This document shows positions 1 through 7,464 of a stretch of DNA of 64,000 nt, piece by piece. Location: the NCBI GenBank assembly GCA_002753135.1, contig PDZV01000009.1, forward strand, positions 42,845 to 106,844, in the 5' to 3' direction. The notes under the pieces were generated by a model. It ran no database searches, had not been told where the DNA came from, and worked only from the letters and a program-made list of their open reading frames with translations. A program made the translations under genes and the position numbers. Positions within the stretch are counted from its first letter, which is position 1. Every line of letters starts with the position of its first letter. Source of the stretch: Magnetococcales bacterium WMHbinv6. Lineage in GTDB: Bacteria; Pseudomonadota; Magnetococcia; Magnetococcales; Magnetaquicoccaceae.

Positions 1-433
1 AGGAGTGTCCCCCCGAAACCAGCAGGGCGACAAAAGGAAAGGTACAGCCACTCTCCGCCTCGCCAACCCGGCGCAGAAAGGGGCTCATCAGGTGACCTTC
101 CATGTGATGGATACCCAGCAACGGCTTTTGCAAAGCCAACGCCAGCCCTTTGGCCACCGAGAGACCGACCAGCAGGCCACCGATCAACCCCGGGCCGGCG
201 GTCACGGCAATGGCCGTCAATTGGGCTGCCTGACGCCCGGCACGCTGCAACGCCTCGCTGACCACCGGATAGATATTGTGAATATGGGCCCGGCTGGCCA
301 ACTCCGGCACCACGCCGCCATATTCGGCATGCACCTCCACCTGCCCCTGAACCACGTTGGACAAAACCACTCCCTCTTCGACGATGGCCGCCGAAGTTTC
401 ATCACAACTGCTTTCAATCCCTAAAATGGTCAT
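1..433 (-). CDS. tsaD: tRNA N6-threonylcarbamoyladenosine synthase subunit TsaD, N-terminal part (runs off window)
   Basis: TsaD transfers the threonylcarbamoyl group to A37 of ANN-decoding tRNAs. Reading leftward from the ATG at 431-433, the product begins MTILGIESSCDETS, the family's signature start. Further on it carries the metal-binding HHMEGH motif (near residue 110) and a V-S-G-G-H element just before the window edge. About 144 of the usual ~340 residues are present because the gene continues past base 1. It lies 36 bp downstream of a CheY-type gene on the same strand and may share its transcript. Identification is near certain; only the 3' part is unseen. Confidence 0.95.
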   Translation of the reverse strand, partial: MTILGIESSCDETSAAIVEEGVVLSNVVQGQVEVHAEYGGVVPELASRAHIHNIYPVVSEALQRAGRQAAQLTAIAVTAGPGLIGGLLVGLSVAKGLALALQKPLLGIHHMEGHLMSPFLRRVGEAESGCTFPFVALLVSGGHS

Positions 434-469
434 TTGCTTCTACACGCTCCGCCAGCACGGCACAGAGAG

Positions 470-898
470 TCAGGGGGAAGAGGAGAGATCGACAGAGACG
501 GGCGTTGTTTCGTCCGCAGGGAAGAGAGGTTGCAATACTTCGGTGACAAGTTCCAACAACTCTTTGCGGGTGAACGGTTTGGCCATGGTGCGAAAGGCAC
601 CCATTTTGCGGGCAATCTGCAGGCTGGTTTCTGATGTCAGAATCATGCCACCCCCGGAGAGGGCGATAACCCGTGTTTCCGGATCTCTGCTGAGCAATTC
701 CCGAATCACCGCCAAACCATCGGTACCGGGCATGAGAATATCGGTAATGACCAGCGCAATCCGACGCTGATCAAACATTTTTAATCCCTCTTCACCACCA
801 TGCGCCAACAATACCGTATATCCGGCATCCTCCAGGATCGATTTTACCAGATAGCGTACACCCGGATCATCATCGATCACCAGAATGGTTGGGTTCAT
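470..898 (-). CDS. CheY-type single-domain response regulator
   Basis: A 142-residue receiver domain with no output domain. The acidic pair is at residues 9-11 (VIDDD), the predicted phosphoacceptor is Asp53 in ITDILMP, and the conserved Lys107 lies in AKPF. A ~20-residue Ser/Thr/Pro-rich tail follows the receiver. The ATG overlaps the stop of the upstream OmpR-type regulator (ATGA at 895-898), so the two are probably translationally coupled. With the HPt protein further upstream this looks like a small phosphorelay in which phosphate moves among HPt and receivers. The cognate kinase is not in the window. Confidence 0.9.
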   Translation of the reverse strand: MNPTILVIDDDPGVRYLVKSILEDAGYTVLLAHGGEEGLKMFDQRRIALVITDILMPGTDGLAVIRELLSRDPETRVIALSGGGMILTSETSLQIARKMGAFRTMAKPFTRKELLELVTEVLQPLFPADETTPVSVDLSSSP

Positions 899-1650
899 GA
901 CTGGTCTCCCACCTTTTCCACCCGCGCCGAGAGGACATAGCCAAGACCACGCACCGTTTTGATCAACTCCGGCGTGCGGGAATCCTCACGCAGACGGCGG
1001 CGCAGGCGACTGACCTGCATGTCGATGGTACGGTCATAGGTTTCATTCTCTTTGCTGGCCGAATATTCCAGCAACTGGTCTCGTGACAAAACCTGATTGG
1101 GATAGTTGAGAAAAATACGCAACAAGGCAAATTCGCTGCCGCTCAAGAAAACCTTCTCCTGCTGCGGCGTATAGAGCTGCCGGGTGGGCACATCCAGACG
1201 CCATCCGGCAAAATGGTAGGCAATATTCTCTTCGTTCGTGCTGCCGCGCGGCGTTTTTTCCATTTGCACCGAGGCCCGGGTACGACGCAAAACACTGCGC
1301 ACCCGCGCCAGCAACTCACGGGGATGAAACGGTTTGGGCAGATAGTCATCGGCACCCATCTCCAGACCGATAATCCGATCCACATCTTCGCCACGGGCGC
1401 TGAGAATAATCACCGGAATATCGGAGGTGGCCCGCAGATTGCGGCACAACACCAAGCCATCCTCATCCGGCAGCATCAAATCCAGGACAATCAGATCGAT
1501 GGCGGCTTGATCCAGCAGTTGCCACAATCCTTTACCATCGGGCACCACGCTGACGCGAAAACCGTTCTTTTCAAAGAAGCGGCTGACCAACGTGCATATA
1601 TCGGGATCATCATCGACGATAAGAATGTGATCACTGGAGGATGTTGCCAT
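895..1650 (-). CDS. OmpR/PhoB-family response regulator (receiver + winged helix)
   Basis: A 251-residue transcription factor. Residues ~8-125 form a receiver with Asp13-15, phosphoacceptor Asp57 (VLDLMLP) and Lys106 (PKPF). Residues ~145-240 form a winged-helix DNA-binding domain ending in the typical TVRGLGYVL strand-wing. No sensor kinase is adjacent. Instead an HPt gene lies 17 bp upstream and a CheY-like gene overlaps downstream, which suggests phosphate arrives through a multistep relay. Target genes cannot be told from sequence. The family call is firm; the exact orthologue is unknown. Confidence 0.92.
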   Translation of the reverse strand: MATSSSDHILIVDDDPDICTLVSRFFEKNGFRVSVVPDGKGLWQLLDQAAIDLIVLDLMLPDEDGLVLCRNLRATSDIPVIILSARGEDVDRIIGLEMGADDYLPKPFHPRELLARVRSVLRRTRASVQMEKTPRGSTNEENIAYHFAGWRLDVPTRQLYTPQQEKVFLSGSEFALLRIFLNYPNQVLSRDQLLEYSASKENETYDRTIDMQVSRLRRRLREDSRTPELIKTVRGLGYVLSARVEKVGDQS

Positions 1651-1667
1651 AATTCCAATCCGTACAG

Positions 1668-1979
1668 TTACTGGTAAACAATTTCGAGACGATCCAGGTA
1701 GAGCGTGAGTTCCTGGATCAGCGCGGTCAACTCAGCAGAATGTTGGCCACGGGCTGCCTGCTCCATGGCCGCACCGATCCGGCTGATTTCATCCAGACCA
1801 TAGCCAGCCCCGGAACCTTTCATACGATGACCCAATACGCGCATGGTCTCAAAATCCTCTTTGCCCAGCAAATCGGTTAGTTGCAGAATATCCTTATGTC
1901 GGTTCGCCAAATAGCCGGGAATGATCTCTTCCAGTTCCCGTTCTACGGTTATTTGCCGTTTTGCCGCTTCCTCTGGCAT
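1668..1979 (-). CDS. HPt (histidine phosphotransfer) domain protein
   Basis: A 103-residue protein consisting almost only of an HPt four-helix module. The motif LGHRMKGSG (residues 49-57) gives the phosphorylatable His51. The start at 1979 was chosen because AAGGAG sits six bases upstream; the frame stays open further 5' but without a ribosome site. It is the first gene of a three-gene leftward cassette (HPt, OmpR-type regulator, CheY-type receiver). Such proteins shuttle phosphate between a hybrid kinase's receiver and a response regulator. The hybrid kinases elsewhere in this window are possible but unproven partners. Confidence 0.85.
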   Translation of the reverse strand: MPEEAAKRQITVERELEEIIPGYLANRHKDILQLTDLLGKEDFETMRVLGHRMKGSGAGYGLDEISRIGAAMEQAARGQHSAELTALIQELTLYLDRLEIVYQ

Positions 1980-2314
1980 AATTTTCTCCTTGCAACGGCC
2001 CCCAGCGTCTGTTGCAACCTGGATGGCATGACCGCCCAACAATACCGCCTTGTGACATTACAACAGATCATAATACATTTTGTGGTAAACGAAAACCTTT
2101 CCGGTCCATATCCCTGCAAAAATTCTGTTATCATCCCCGGCAGGCGCTACTCAGGGGAAAAAAGGTCTGCGGGCAATGAACATCCTTGCTTCGTTGACAA
2201 AAATCCCCCATTGTCCGAGTTTTTGCATGGCAGCATAGCGTGTGTGAATCCATCACAGCCGTTTCATTTGCCCCTTTACAAGAGAGATCGATCCGGCAGC
2301 AACAGGTGCTAAAG
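1980..2314. other. divergent intergenic region between HPt cassette and lolA
   Basis: 335 bp separate two divergent transcription units, so promoters for both should lie here. A TTGACA hexamer occurs near 2194, but no convincing -10 follows at 16-18 bp, so no promoter is called. No gene, repeat or terminator is visible. Confidence 0.5.
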
Positions 2315-2980
2315 ATGAGCAGAGTGTGGTTGATGTTTTGCCTGGGATTACTACCGGTTTGGGCACTGGCTGCCGAACCGGACAGGGGTTTACCGCCAGA
2401 GGTGGACCGTTTGCAACGTTTTCTTAACAAAGTGAAAACACTGGAGGCCGACTTTTACCAGCGGATCGAAAATCCAGAAGCTGGCGTGCCCGGTGAGAGC
2501 AACGGCCATATCAGCACCAGCAAACCGGGCCGTTTTCGTTGGGATTACCAGAAACCGCAGGAACAAACCATTGTTTCCGACGGAGAGACCATCTGGTTTT
2601 ATGAGCCCGATTTGGCCCAGGTCACGGTCAGCAAAGCCTCGAAGCTCGATCAAACACCCGCTGTCTTGCTCTCTTCCACCGTCTCTCTGGCGCAAACGTT
2701 TACCTGGGAGATCGGCGAAGAACCCAACCTGCACATACCGGCCATCCGCCTTTTTCCCCGCCAGAGCGGCTCGGTCAAAGAGATCATGCTGGTCCTGCAC
2801 CCGGAACGGGAAGAGCTGCTGAAATTGACCACCCATGACTCCCTGGGCCATGTTTCCCATTTCACCTTTCGTGGCATGCGCAGCAATCATCCGGTTGCCG
2901 CCGAGCGTTTCCGCTTTGCAATTCCGCCGGGGGTCGATATTATTGAAGATCGTAGCCAGTCCGCCGACCCCTCCCGATGA
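2315..2980 (+). CDS. lolA: outer-membrane lipoprotein carrier protein LolA
   Basis: LolA ferries lipoproteins across the periplasm from the LolCDE complex to the outer membrane. The 221-residue product starts with a hydrophobic signal peptide (about residues 1-20, cleaved near ALA-AEP). LolA-like strands follow: LEADFYQR, then GRFRWDYQKP, then TIVSDGETIWFYEPDLAQV, which is the family core. The ATG at 2315 was chosen over an upstream open stretch because it directly precedes the signal peptide. A LolD-type ATPase is encoded 2 kb downstream, but LolC/E are absent from the window. Confidence 0.9.
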   Translation: MSRVWLMFCLGLLPVWALAAEPDRGLPPEVDRLQRFLNKVKTLEADFYQRIENPEAGVPGESNGHISTSKPGRFRWDYQKPQEQTIVSDGETIWFYEPDLAQVTVSKASKLDQTPAVLLSSTVSLAQTFTWEIGEEPNLHIPAIRLFPRQSGSVKEIMLVLHPEREELLKLTTHDSLGHVSHFTFRGMRSNHPVAAERFRFAIPPGVDIIEDRSQSADPSR

Positions 2981-3027
2981 GGGCCCGTTAACCGATTGTT
3001 TTGCCGTTTGCCAAGCAGGAGTTGCCC

Positions 3028-3516
3028 ATGCCTTCCTTCGATATTGTCTCAGAAACCGATCTCCAGGAAGTGGACAATGCCGTCAACCAGGTGAGCAAAG
3101 AGATTGCTACCCGCTATGATTTCAAAAACTCCAAATGCCGGGTGGAACGCAAAGAGGCGCTCATCACCCTGCATGCCGATGACGAGTACAAACGGGAACA
3201 GGTGATCGAAATTCTTAAAGAAAAACTGATTCGCCGCAAGGTGGATATCCGTGTTCTCGATTACGGCACGGTGGAACCGGCCTCCGGTGGCACGGTGCGT
3301 CAGGTGGTGACCGTGCGTCAGGGTATCGAAGCCGAATTGGCCAAACAGCTGGTCAAATTGATCAAGGAGTCAAAAATCAAGGTCCAGGCCGCCATTCAGG
3401 GGGTGGAATTGCGAATCACCGGCAAAAAACGGGACGATCTGCAAGAGGTGATCGCCCTGCTCAAGGCGGAAACCTCGATTGAACAGCCTTTGCAGTTTAC
3501 CAACTTTCGGGAATAG
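3028..3516 (+). CDS. yajQ: YajQ-family nucleotide-binding protein
   Basis: A 162-residue member of the YajQ/UPF0234 family: two ferredoxin-like domains, reported in some bacteria to bind cyclic di-GMP and act with transcription factors. It begins MPSFDIVSETDLQEVDNAV and ends ETSIEQPLQFTNFR, both family-typical. The start at 3028 follows an AGGAG ribosome site and removes nine residues of upstream open frame. It ends 3 bp before rimO, so the two are probably co-transcribed. The biochemical role in this organism is unknown. Confidence 0.9.
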   Translation: MPSFDIVSETDLQEVDNAVNQVSKEIATRYDFKNSKCRVERKEALITLHADDEYKREQVIEILKEKLIRRKVDIRVLDYGTVEPASGGTVRQVVTVRQGIEAELAKQLVKLIKESKIKVQAAIQGVELRITGKKRDDLQEVIALLKAETSIEQPLQFTNFRE

Positions 3517-3519
3517 CCG

Positions 3520-4929
3520 ATGCACACCTCCGGAGAGGGTAAGCGGGTTGGTCTGATTGCCCTGGGATGTCCGAAAAATCGGGTAGACAGCGAACAGCTG
3601 CTGGGACGCTTTCTGCAACATGGTTATACCCTGACCCATGATCCGGATCAGGCGGATCTGCTGGTGGTCAACACCTGCGGCTTCAAGGCCGATGCCGAAG
3701 CCGAATCACGCGCCGCCATCGAGGAGATGGCCGCCATCAAAGCCCGCCATCCCGATAAACGGTTGCTGGTCACCGGCTGTTTGTCGCAACGTTACGGCAA
3801 CGCCCTGGCCGAACAGATACCTGCCATCGATGTATTGCTCGGTTCGGCCCAATACGAGCGGGTGATTCCGCTCTTGGCCGCCAACCAGGCCAGCGGACAA
3901 CCGGTATTGCAGGTTGAACCGGTCAGCATGCAGGCCAATGTCCCGGATCCGGATCAACGGGTGTTGACCACCCCATCCCATTCGGCCTACGTCAAAATTG
4001 CCGAAGGGTGCAACAACACCTGCGCCTTTTGCATCATTCCGCAACTGCGGGGCCGTTTTCGTTCCCGCCCCCCGGAAGAGATTGTCGCCGAAGTAGAGCG
4101 CCTGGCGGCACAAGGGGTGGTGGAGATCAACCTGGTCTCCCAGGATACCACCCTGTATGGTCGCGATTTGTCCCCGCGCACCTCGCTGGCAGCGTTGCTG
4201 CGCCGCCTGGGGCAGGTACAGGCGATTGCCTGGATTCGCACCCTCTACCTCTATCCGACGCTGATCAACGAGGAGTTGTTGCAGGTGATGGCCGGGGAAG
4301 AAAAAATTGTCCCCTACCTGGATGTGCCGTTGCAACACAGCCATACTGCTGTTCTGGCCCGCATGCGACGAGCCGAACGGGCGGAAGATATTGAGCAACT
4401 GCTGCAGCGTATTCGCCACCATTTGCCGCATGCCGCCCTGCGCACCACCTTCATCGTCGGTTTTCCCGGTGAAAGCGATGCCGAGTTTGACCATCTGCAG
4501 GCGCTGGTCCGGCAGGAGTGGTTTGACCATCTGGGGGTTTTTACCTATTCCGATGAACCGGGCTGTCGCGCCTACACCTTGCCCGATAAAATTGACCCTG
4601 CCCTGGCCAGCCAACGCCGCCAGCATCTGTTGGCCCTGCAGCAACCGATCAGTCGGCGCAAACTGCGGCAATGGGTGGGCAAAACGGTACCGGTCCTGGT
4701 GGAAGGGGTCTCTGCGGAACATTCCGGGCTGATGTTGGGTCGAACCAGGCAGCAGGCCCCGGAGATCGATGGGGTGGTCTACCTCAATGCCGGGCAGCCG
4801 CAAGCGGGCAGTTTGTTGCCGGTGCGTATCACCGACAGCCATGAATATGATCTGGTCGGCCATCCGGCCTCCCTGCGCCTGACACCGCCACCGAGCCGGA
4901 CAACCAGCCGAAAACGGACACGACGATGA
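3520..4929 (+). CDS. rimO: ribosomal protein S12 methylthiotransferase RimO
   Basis: Radical SAM enzyme that methylthiolates the conserved Asp of ribosomal protein S12. The 469-residue protein has an N-terminal MTTase domain with cluster cysteines Cys17, Cys53 and Cys87. The radical SAM motif CNNTCAFC gives Cys164, 168 and 171. A C-terminal TRAM domain (about residues 380-450) is followed by a short Arg/Thr-rich tail. The opening VGLIALGCPKNRVDSE separates RimO from the tRNA enzyme MiaB. Its end overlaps the ABC-transporter gene by 4 bp (ATGA). Confidence 0.95.
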   Translation: MHTSGEGKRVGLIALGCPKNRVDSEQLLGRFLQHGYTLTHDPDQADLLVVNTCGFKADAEAESRAAIEEMAAIKARHPDKRLLVTGCLSQRYGNALAEQIPAIDVLLGSAQYERVIPLLAANQASGQPVLQVEPVSMQANVPDPDQRVLTTPSHSAYVKIAEGCNNTCAFCIIPQLRGRFRSRPPEEIVAEVERLAAQGVVEINLVSQDTTLYGRDLSPRTSLAALLRRLGQVQAIAWIRTLYLYPTLINEELLQVMAGEEKIVPYLDVPLQHSHTAVLARMRRAERAEDIEQLLQRIRHHLPHAALRTTFIVGFPGESDAEFDHLQALVRQEWFDHLGVFTYSDEPGCRAYTLPDKIDPALASQRRQHLLALQQPISRRKLRQWVGKTVPVLVEGVSAEHSGLMLGRTRQQAPEIDGVVYLNAGQPQAGSLLPVRITDSHEYDLVGHPASLRLTPPPSRTTSRKRTRR

Positions 4930-5618
4930 GCGAAACCCTTTTGCAAGCGCATGAACTGCGCAAAGCCTTTCGCACCAGCAGTCAGGAGTTTGAAGTGCTG
5001 CGCGGTGTCAATCTGAGCCTGGGGCGGGGAGAACTGGTGGCCCTTCTGGGCGTTTCCGGTACCGGCAAAAGCACGTTGATTCAGATTTTGGGGGCCCTGG
5101 ATCGGCCTACCAGCGGCACGGTGATGGTCGACGGTGTCGATCTGTTTGCGCTGTCGCAAAACAGATGTGCCGCCTTTCGCAATCAACGGATCGGCTTTAT
5201 CTATCAGTCGCACCGCCTGTTGCCGGAGTTTACCGCCCTGGAAAATGTCGTCATGCCGCTGTTGATTGGCCGTGTTGCCCGCAAAGAGGCGCTGCAACGG
5301 GCCGAACAGGCGCTCGATGAGGTGGAACTGGCCCACCGACTGCACCATCGACCGGGGCAACTGTCGGGCGGCGAACAACAACGGGTGGCCATCGCCCGTG
5401 CCGTGGTCTGCAATCCCGATCTGTTGTTGGCCGACGAACCAACCGGCAATCTGGACCGCAAAACAGCACAGGGGGTTTTTCACCTGCTCAAGGAACTCAA
5501 TCGCAGCAAAGGACTGACCTGTTTGATGGTCACCCACAACATGGAACTGGCCGCCGATCTGGACCGCCGCATTCACCTGATCGACGGACAACTGGTAGAA
5601 GGGCATGAACACCACTAA
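4926..5618 (+). CDS. lolD: ABC transporter ATP-binding protein, LolD-type
   Basis: A 230-residue nucleotide-binding subunit of the MacB/LolD family. Walker A is GVSGTGKST (42-50), the signature is [14 protein letters not shown] and Walker B is [12 protein letters not shown]. LolD powers release of lipoproteins from the inner membrane to LolA; lolA lies 2 kb upstream, which favours this role. The partner membrane subunits LolC/LolE are not adjacent, which is unusual because they normally form an operon, so another LolD/MacB-like export role remains possible. It overlaps rimO by 4 bp and the downstream protease gene by 14 bp. Confidence 0.8.
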   Translation: MSETLLQAHELRKAFRTSSQEFEVLRGVNLSLGRGELVALLGVSGTGKSTLIQILGALDRPTSGTVMVDGVDLFALSQNRCAAFRNQRIGFIYQSHRLLPEFTALENVVMPLLIGRVARKEALQRAEQALDEVELAHRLHHRPGQLSGGEQQRVAIARAVVCNPDLLLADEPTGNLDRKTAQGVFHLLKELNRSKGLTCLMVTHNMELAADLDRRIHLIDGQLVEGHEHH

Positions 5619-6300
5619 CCTGATTTACAATGTGTTGGTCTGGGCACCCGGGGTGATTTTTGCCATCACCCTGCATGAGTGGGCACACGGTTTTGCCGCC
5701 ACCCAATTCGGTGACCCGACCCCCGCCCGCATGGGCCGTTTAACCCTGAATCCCCTGCCGCATATCGATCCGGTGATGACCCTGCTGGTACCGGGGGCGT
5801 TGCTGATCACCTCGCTGCTGACCATGGGATCGCCGATTCTTTTTGGTGGGGCCAAACCGGTACCGATCAACCCGCACGCCTTCAGCGACCGGCAAGGGCG
5901 TCGCCTGCGCGGCGTTGCCATGCGTCTGGCGATGATCTGGGTCTCTGCCGCCGGACCGTTGATCAATTTTTTGCTGGCCGCCCTGTCTGCCGCCGGGCTG
6001 CATCTGCTGGCCATCTCCACCGACAGCCCGCCGTTTCTGCTGGTTGACATGTTGCTGGCGGCCATCAAAATGAATGTCCTGCTTGGCGTCTTCAATCTTT
6101 TTCCCGTCCCACCGCTGGATGGAGGCCGTATCATCACCGCCCTGCTGCCCAACCCGTTTGATCGGGCCCTGGCCAGCATGGAACGCATCGGCATCGCTTT
6201 GGTACTGTTGATGGCCTTTTCCGGTATGTTGGGTTCCGTTCTGGGGCCGATCATCTCTTCGGCGACCCGGTTTTTTGTGCGTCAGGCTCTTTCGCCTTGA
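5605..6300 (+). CDS. site-2 protease family (M50) membrane metalloprotease
   Basis: A 231-residue polytopic membrane protein. The zinc motif HEWAH (His24, Glu25, His28) lies in the first transmembrane segment, and the second metal-ligand motif is PVPPLDGGR near residue 170 in a late segment. Family members cut substrates within the membrane. This compact form lacks PDZ or CBS domains and resembles uncharacterised bacterial and archaeal M50 proteins. Its start lies inside the end of the ABC gene, and trpS follows after ~100 bp. The substrate is unknown. Confidence 0.88.
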   Translation: MNTTNLIYNVLVWAPGVIFAITLHEWAHGFAATQFGDPTPARMGRLTLNPLPHIDPVMTLLVPGALLITSLLTMGSPILFGGAKPVPINPHAFSDRQGRRLRGVAMRLAMIWVSAAGPLINFLLAALSAAGLHLLAISTDSPPFLLVDMLLAAIKMNVLLGVFNLFPVPPLDGGRIITALLPNPFDRALASMERIGIALVLLMAFSGMLGSVLGPIISSATRFFVRQALSP

Positions 6301-6397
6301 TGCCTGTTGACGGGCCTGTTCGCAAACAGCAACCATTGGCCACACAGCGCACGGCCTCAGGCCGTTGCGCTCTCTTTTGTCAGGAGTGTTATCTGCC

Positions 6398-7414
6398 GTG
6401 AACGCCTCTTCTGCTCTTCCGACCGTCTTCAGCGGTGCCCAACCGACCGGGCAACTGACTTTGGGCAACTATCTGGGTGCCCTGCGCACCTGGGTGCGCA
6501 TGCAGCAGGAGTATGCCTGCATCTTCTGTGTGGTCGATCTGCATGCGCTGACCGTGCGCCAGGATCCGGCACAACTGCGGGAAAATATTTTTGAGTTGAC
6601 CGCCCTCTATCTGGCCTGTGGCATCGATCCGGAACGCAGCATCATCTTTCTGCAAAGCCATGTGCCCGCCCACTCGGAACTGGCCTGGCTGCTGGCCACC
6701 TTCACGCAAATGGGCGAACTGGAAAGGATGACCCAGTTCAAGGATAAATCCCAGCAACACCATCAAAACATCAACGCCGGACTCTTCACCTATCCGGTGT
6801 TGATGGCCGCCGATACTCTTCTCTACCAAACGCACCGGGTGCCGGTTGGCGAAGATCAAAAACAACATCTGGAACTGACCCGCGATGTTGCCATCCGCTT
6901 CAACGGCTTGTATGGTCCCGTCTTTCGCGTGCCCGAACCGCTGATTGGTACCGACGGCGTGGCCCGGGTCAAAGATCTGCAGGAACCCACAAAAAAAATG
7001 TCGAAAAGTGCCGCCTCAGAACTGGCGCGCATCATGTTGCTCGATGATGCGGACGCGGTGGTGAAAAAATTTAAAAAGGCGGTGACCGATACGTTGGGCG
7101 TGATCCGTTATGACGAGGTCAACCAACCGGGTGTGGCCAATCTGCTCAACATCTGGTGCGCCGCCACCGGTCACAGCCGTGAAGAGGCTCTCGCCCATTT
7201 CGACCACAACCAGTACGGTAAATTGAAAATGGAAACGGCTGAGGCGGTCAACACCGTTTTGCAACCCATCCGCAGCCGTTTTATGGAATTAAATAACGAC
7301 CGGGGCCAATTGAAGCAACTGCTGCGCCAAGGAGCCGAACAGGCCCGCGCCCAAGCTGATCGTACCATGCACCAGGTCTGGCAAGCCCTTGGTTTGCCAA
7401 CCAGTCGCACCTAA
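6398..7414 (+). CDS. trpS: tryptophanyl-tRNA synthetase
   Basis: Class I aminoacyl-tRNA synthetase that charges tRNA-Trp. The 338-residue product has the ATP-site region FSGAQPTGQLTLGNYLGAL at its N terminus (a HIGH-motif equivalent) and an intact KMSKS loop near residue 205. The GTG start at 6398 was chosen because AGGAG lies 11 bp upstream and the protein then starts a few residues before the conserved core. A strong hairpin directly follows the stop. Confidence 0.95.
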   Translation: MNASSALPTVFSGAQPTGQLTLGNYLGALRTWVRMQQEYACIFCVVDLHALTVRQDPAQLRENIFELTALYLACGIDPERSIIFLQSHVPAHSELAWLLATFTQMGELERMTQFKDKSQQHHQNINAGLFTYPVLMAADTLLYQTHRVPVGEDQKQHLELTRDVAIRFNGLYGPVFRVPEPLIGTDGVARVKDLQEPTKKMSKSAASELARIMLLDDADAVVKKFKKAVTDTLGVIRYDEVNQPGVANLLNIWCAATGHSREEALAHFDHNQYGKLKMETAEAVNTVLQPIRSRFMELNNDRGQLKQLLRQGAEQARAQADRTMHQVWQALGLPTSRT

Positions 7415-7415
7415 T

Positions 7416-7435
7416 GCTGCCCCTGTCGGGGCAGC
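7416..7435 (+). other. hairpin after trpS
   Basis: Perfect 8-bp stem GCTGCCCC/GGGGCAGC with a 4-base loop, starting one base after the trpS stop. No T-run follows, so it is not a standard intrinsic terminator. It may stabilise the trpS 3' end or attenuate read-through into the next gene. Confidence 0.4.
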
Positions 7436-7464
7436 GACCACAAACAATAAATCAGGATACCAAA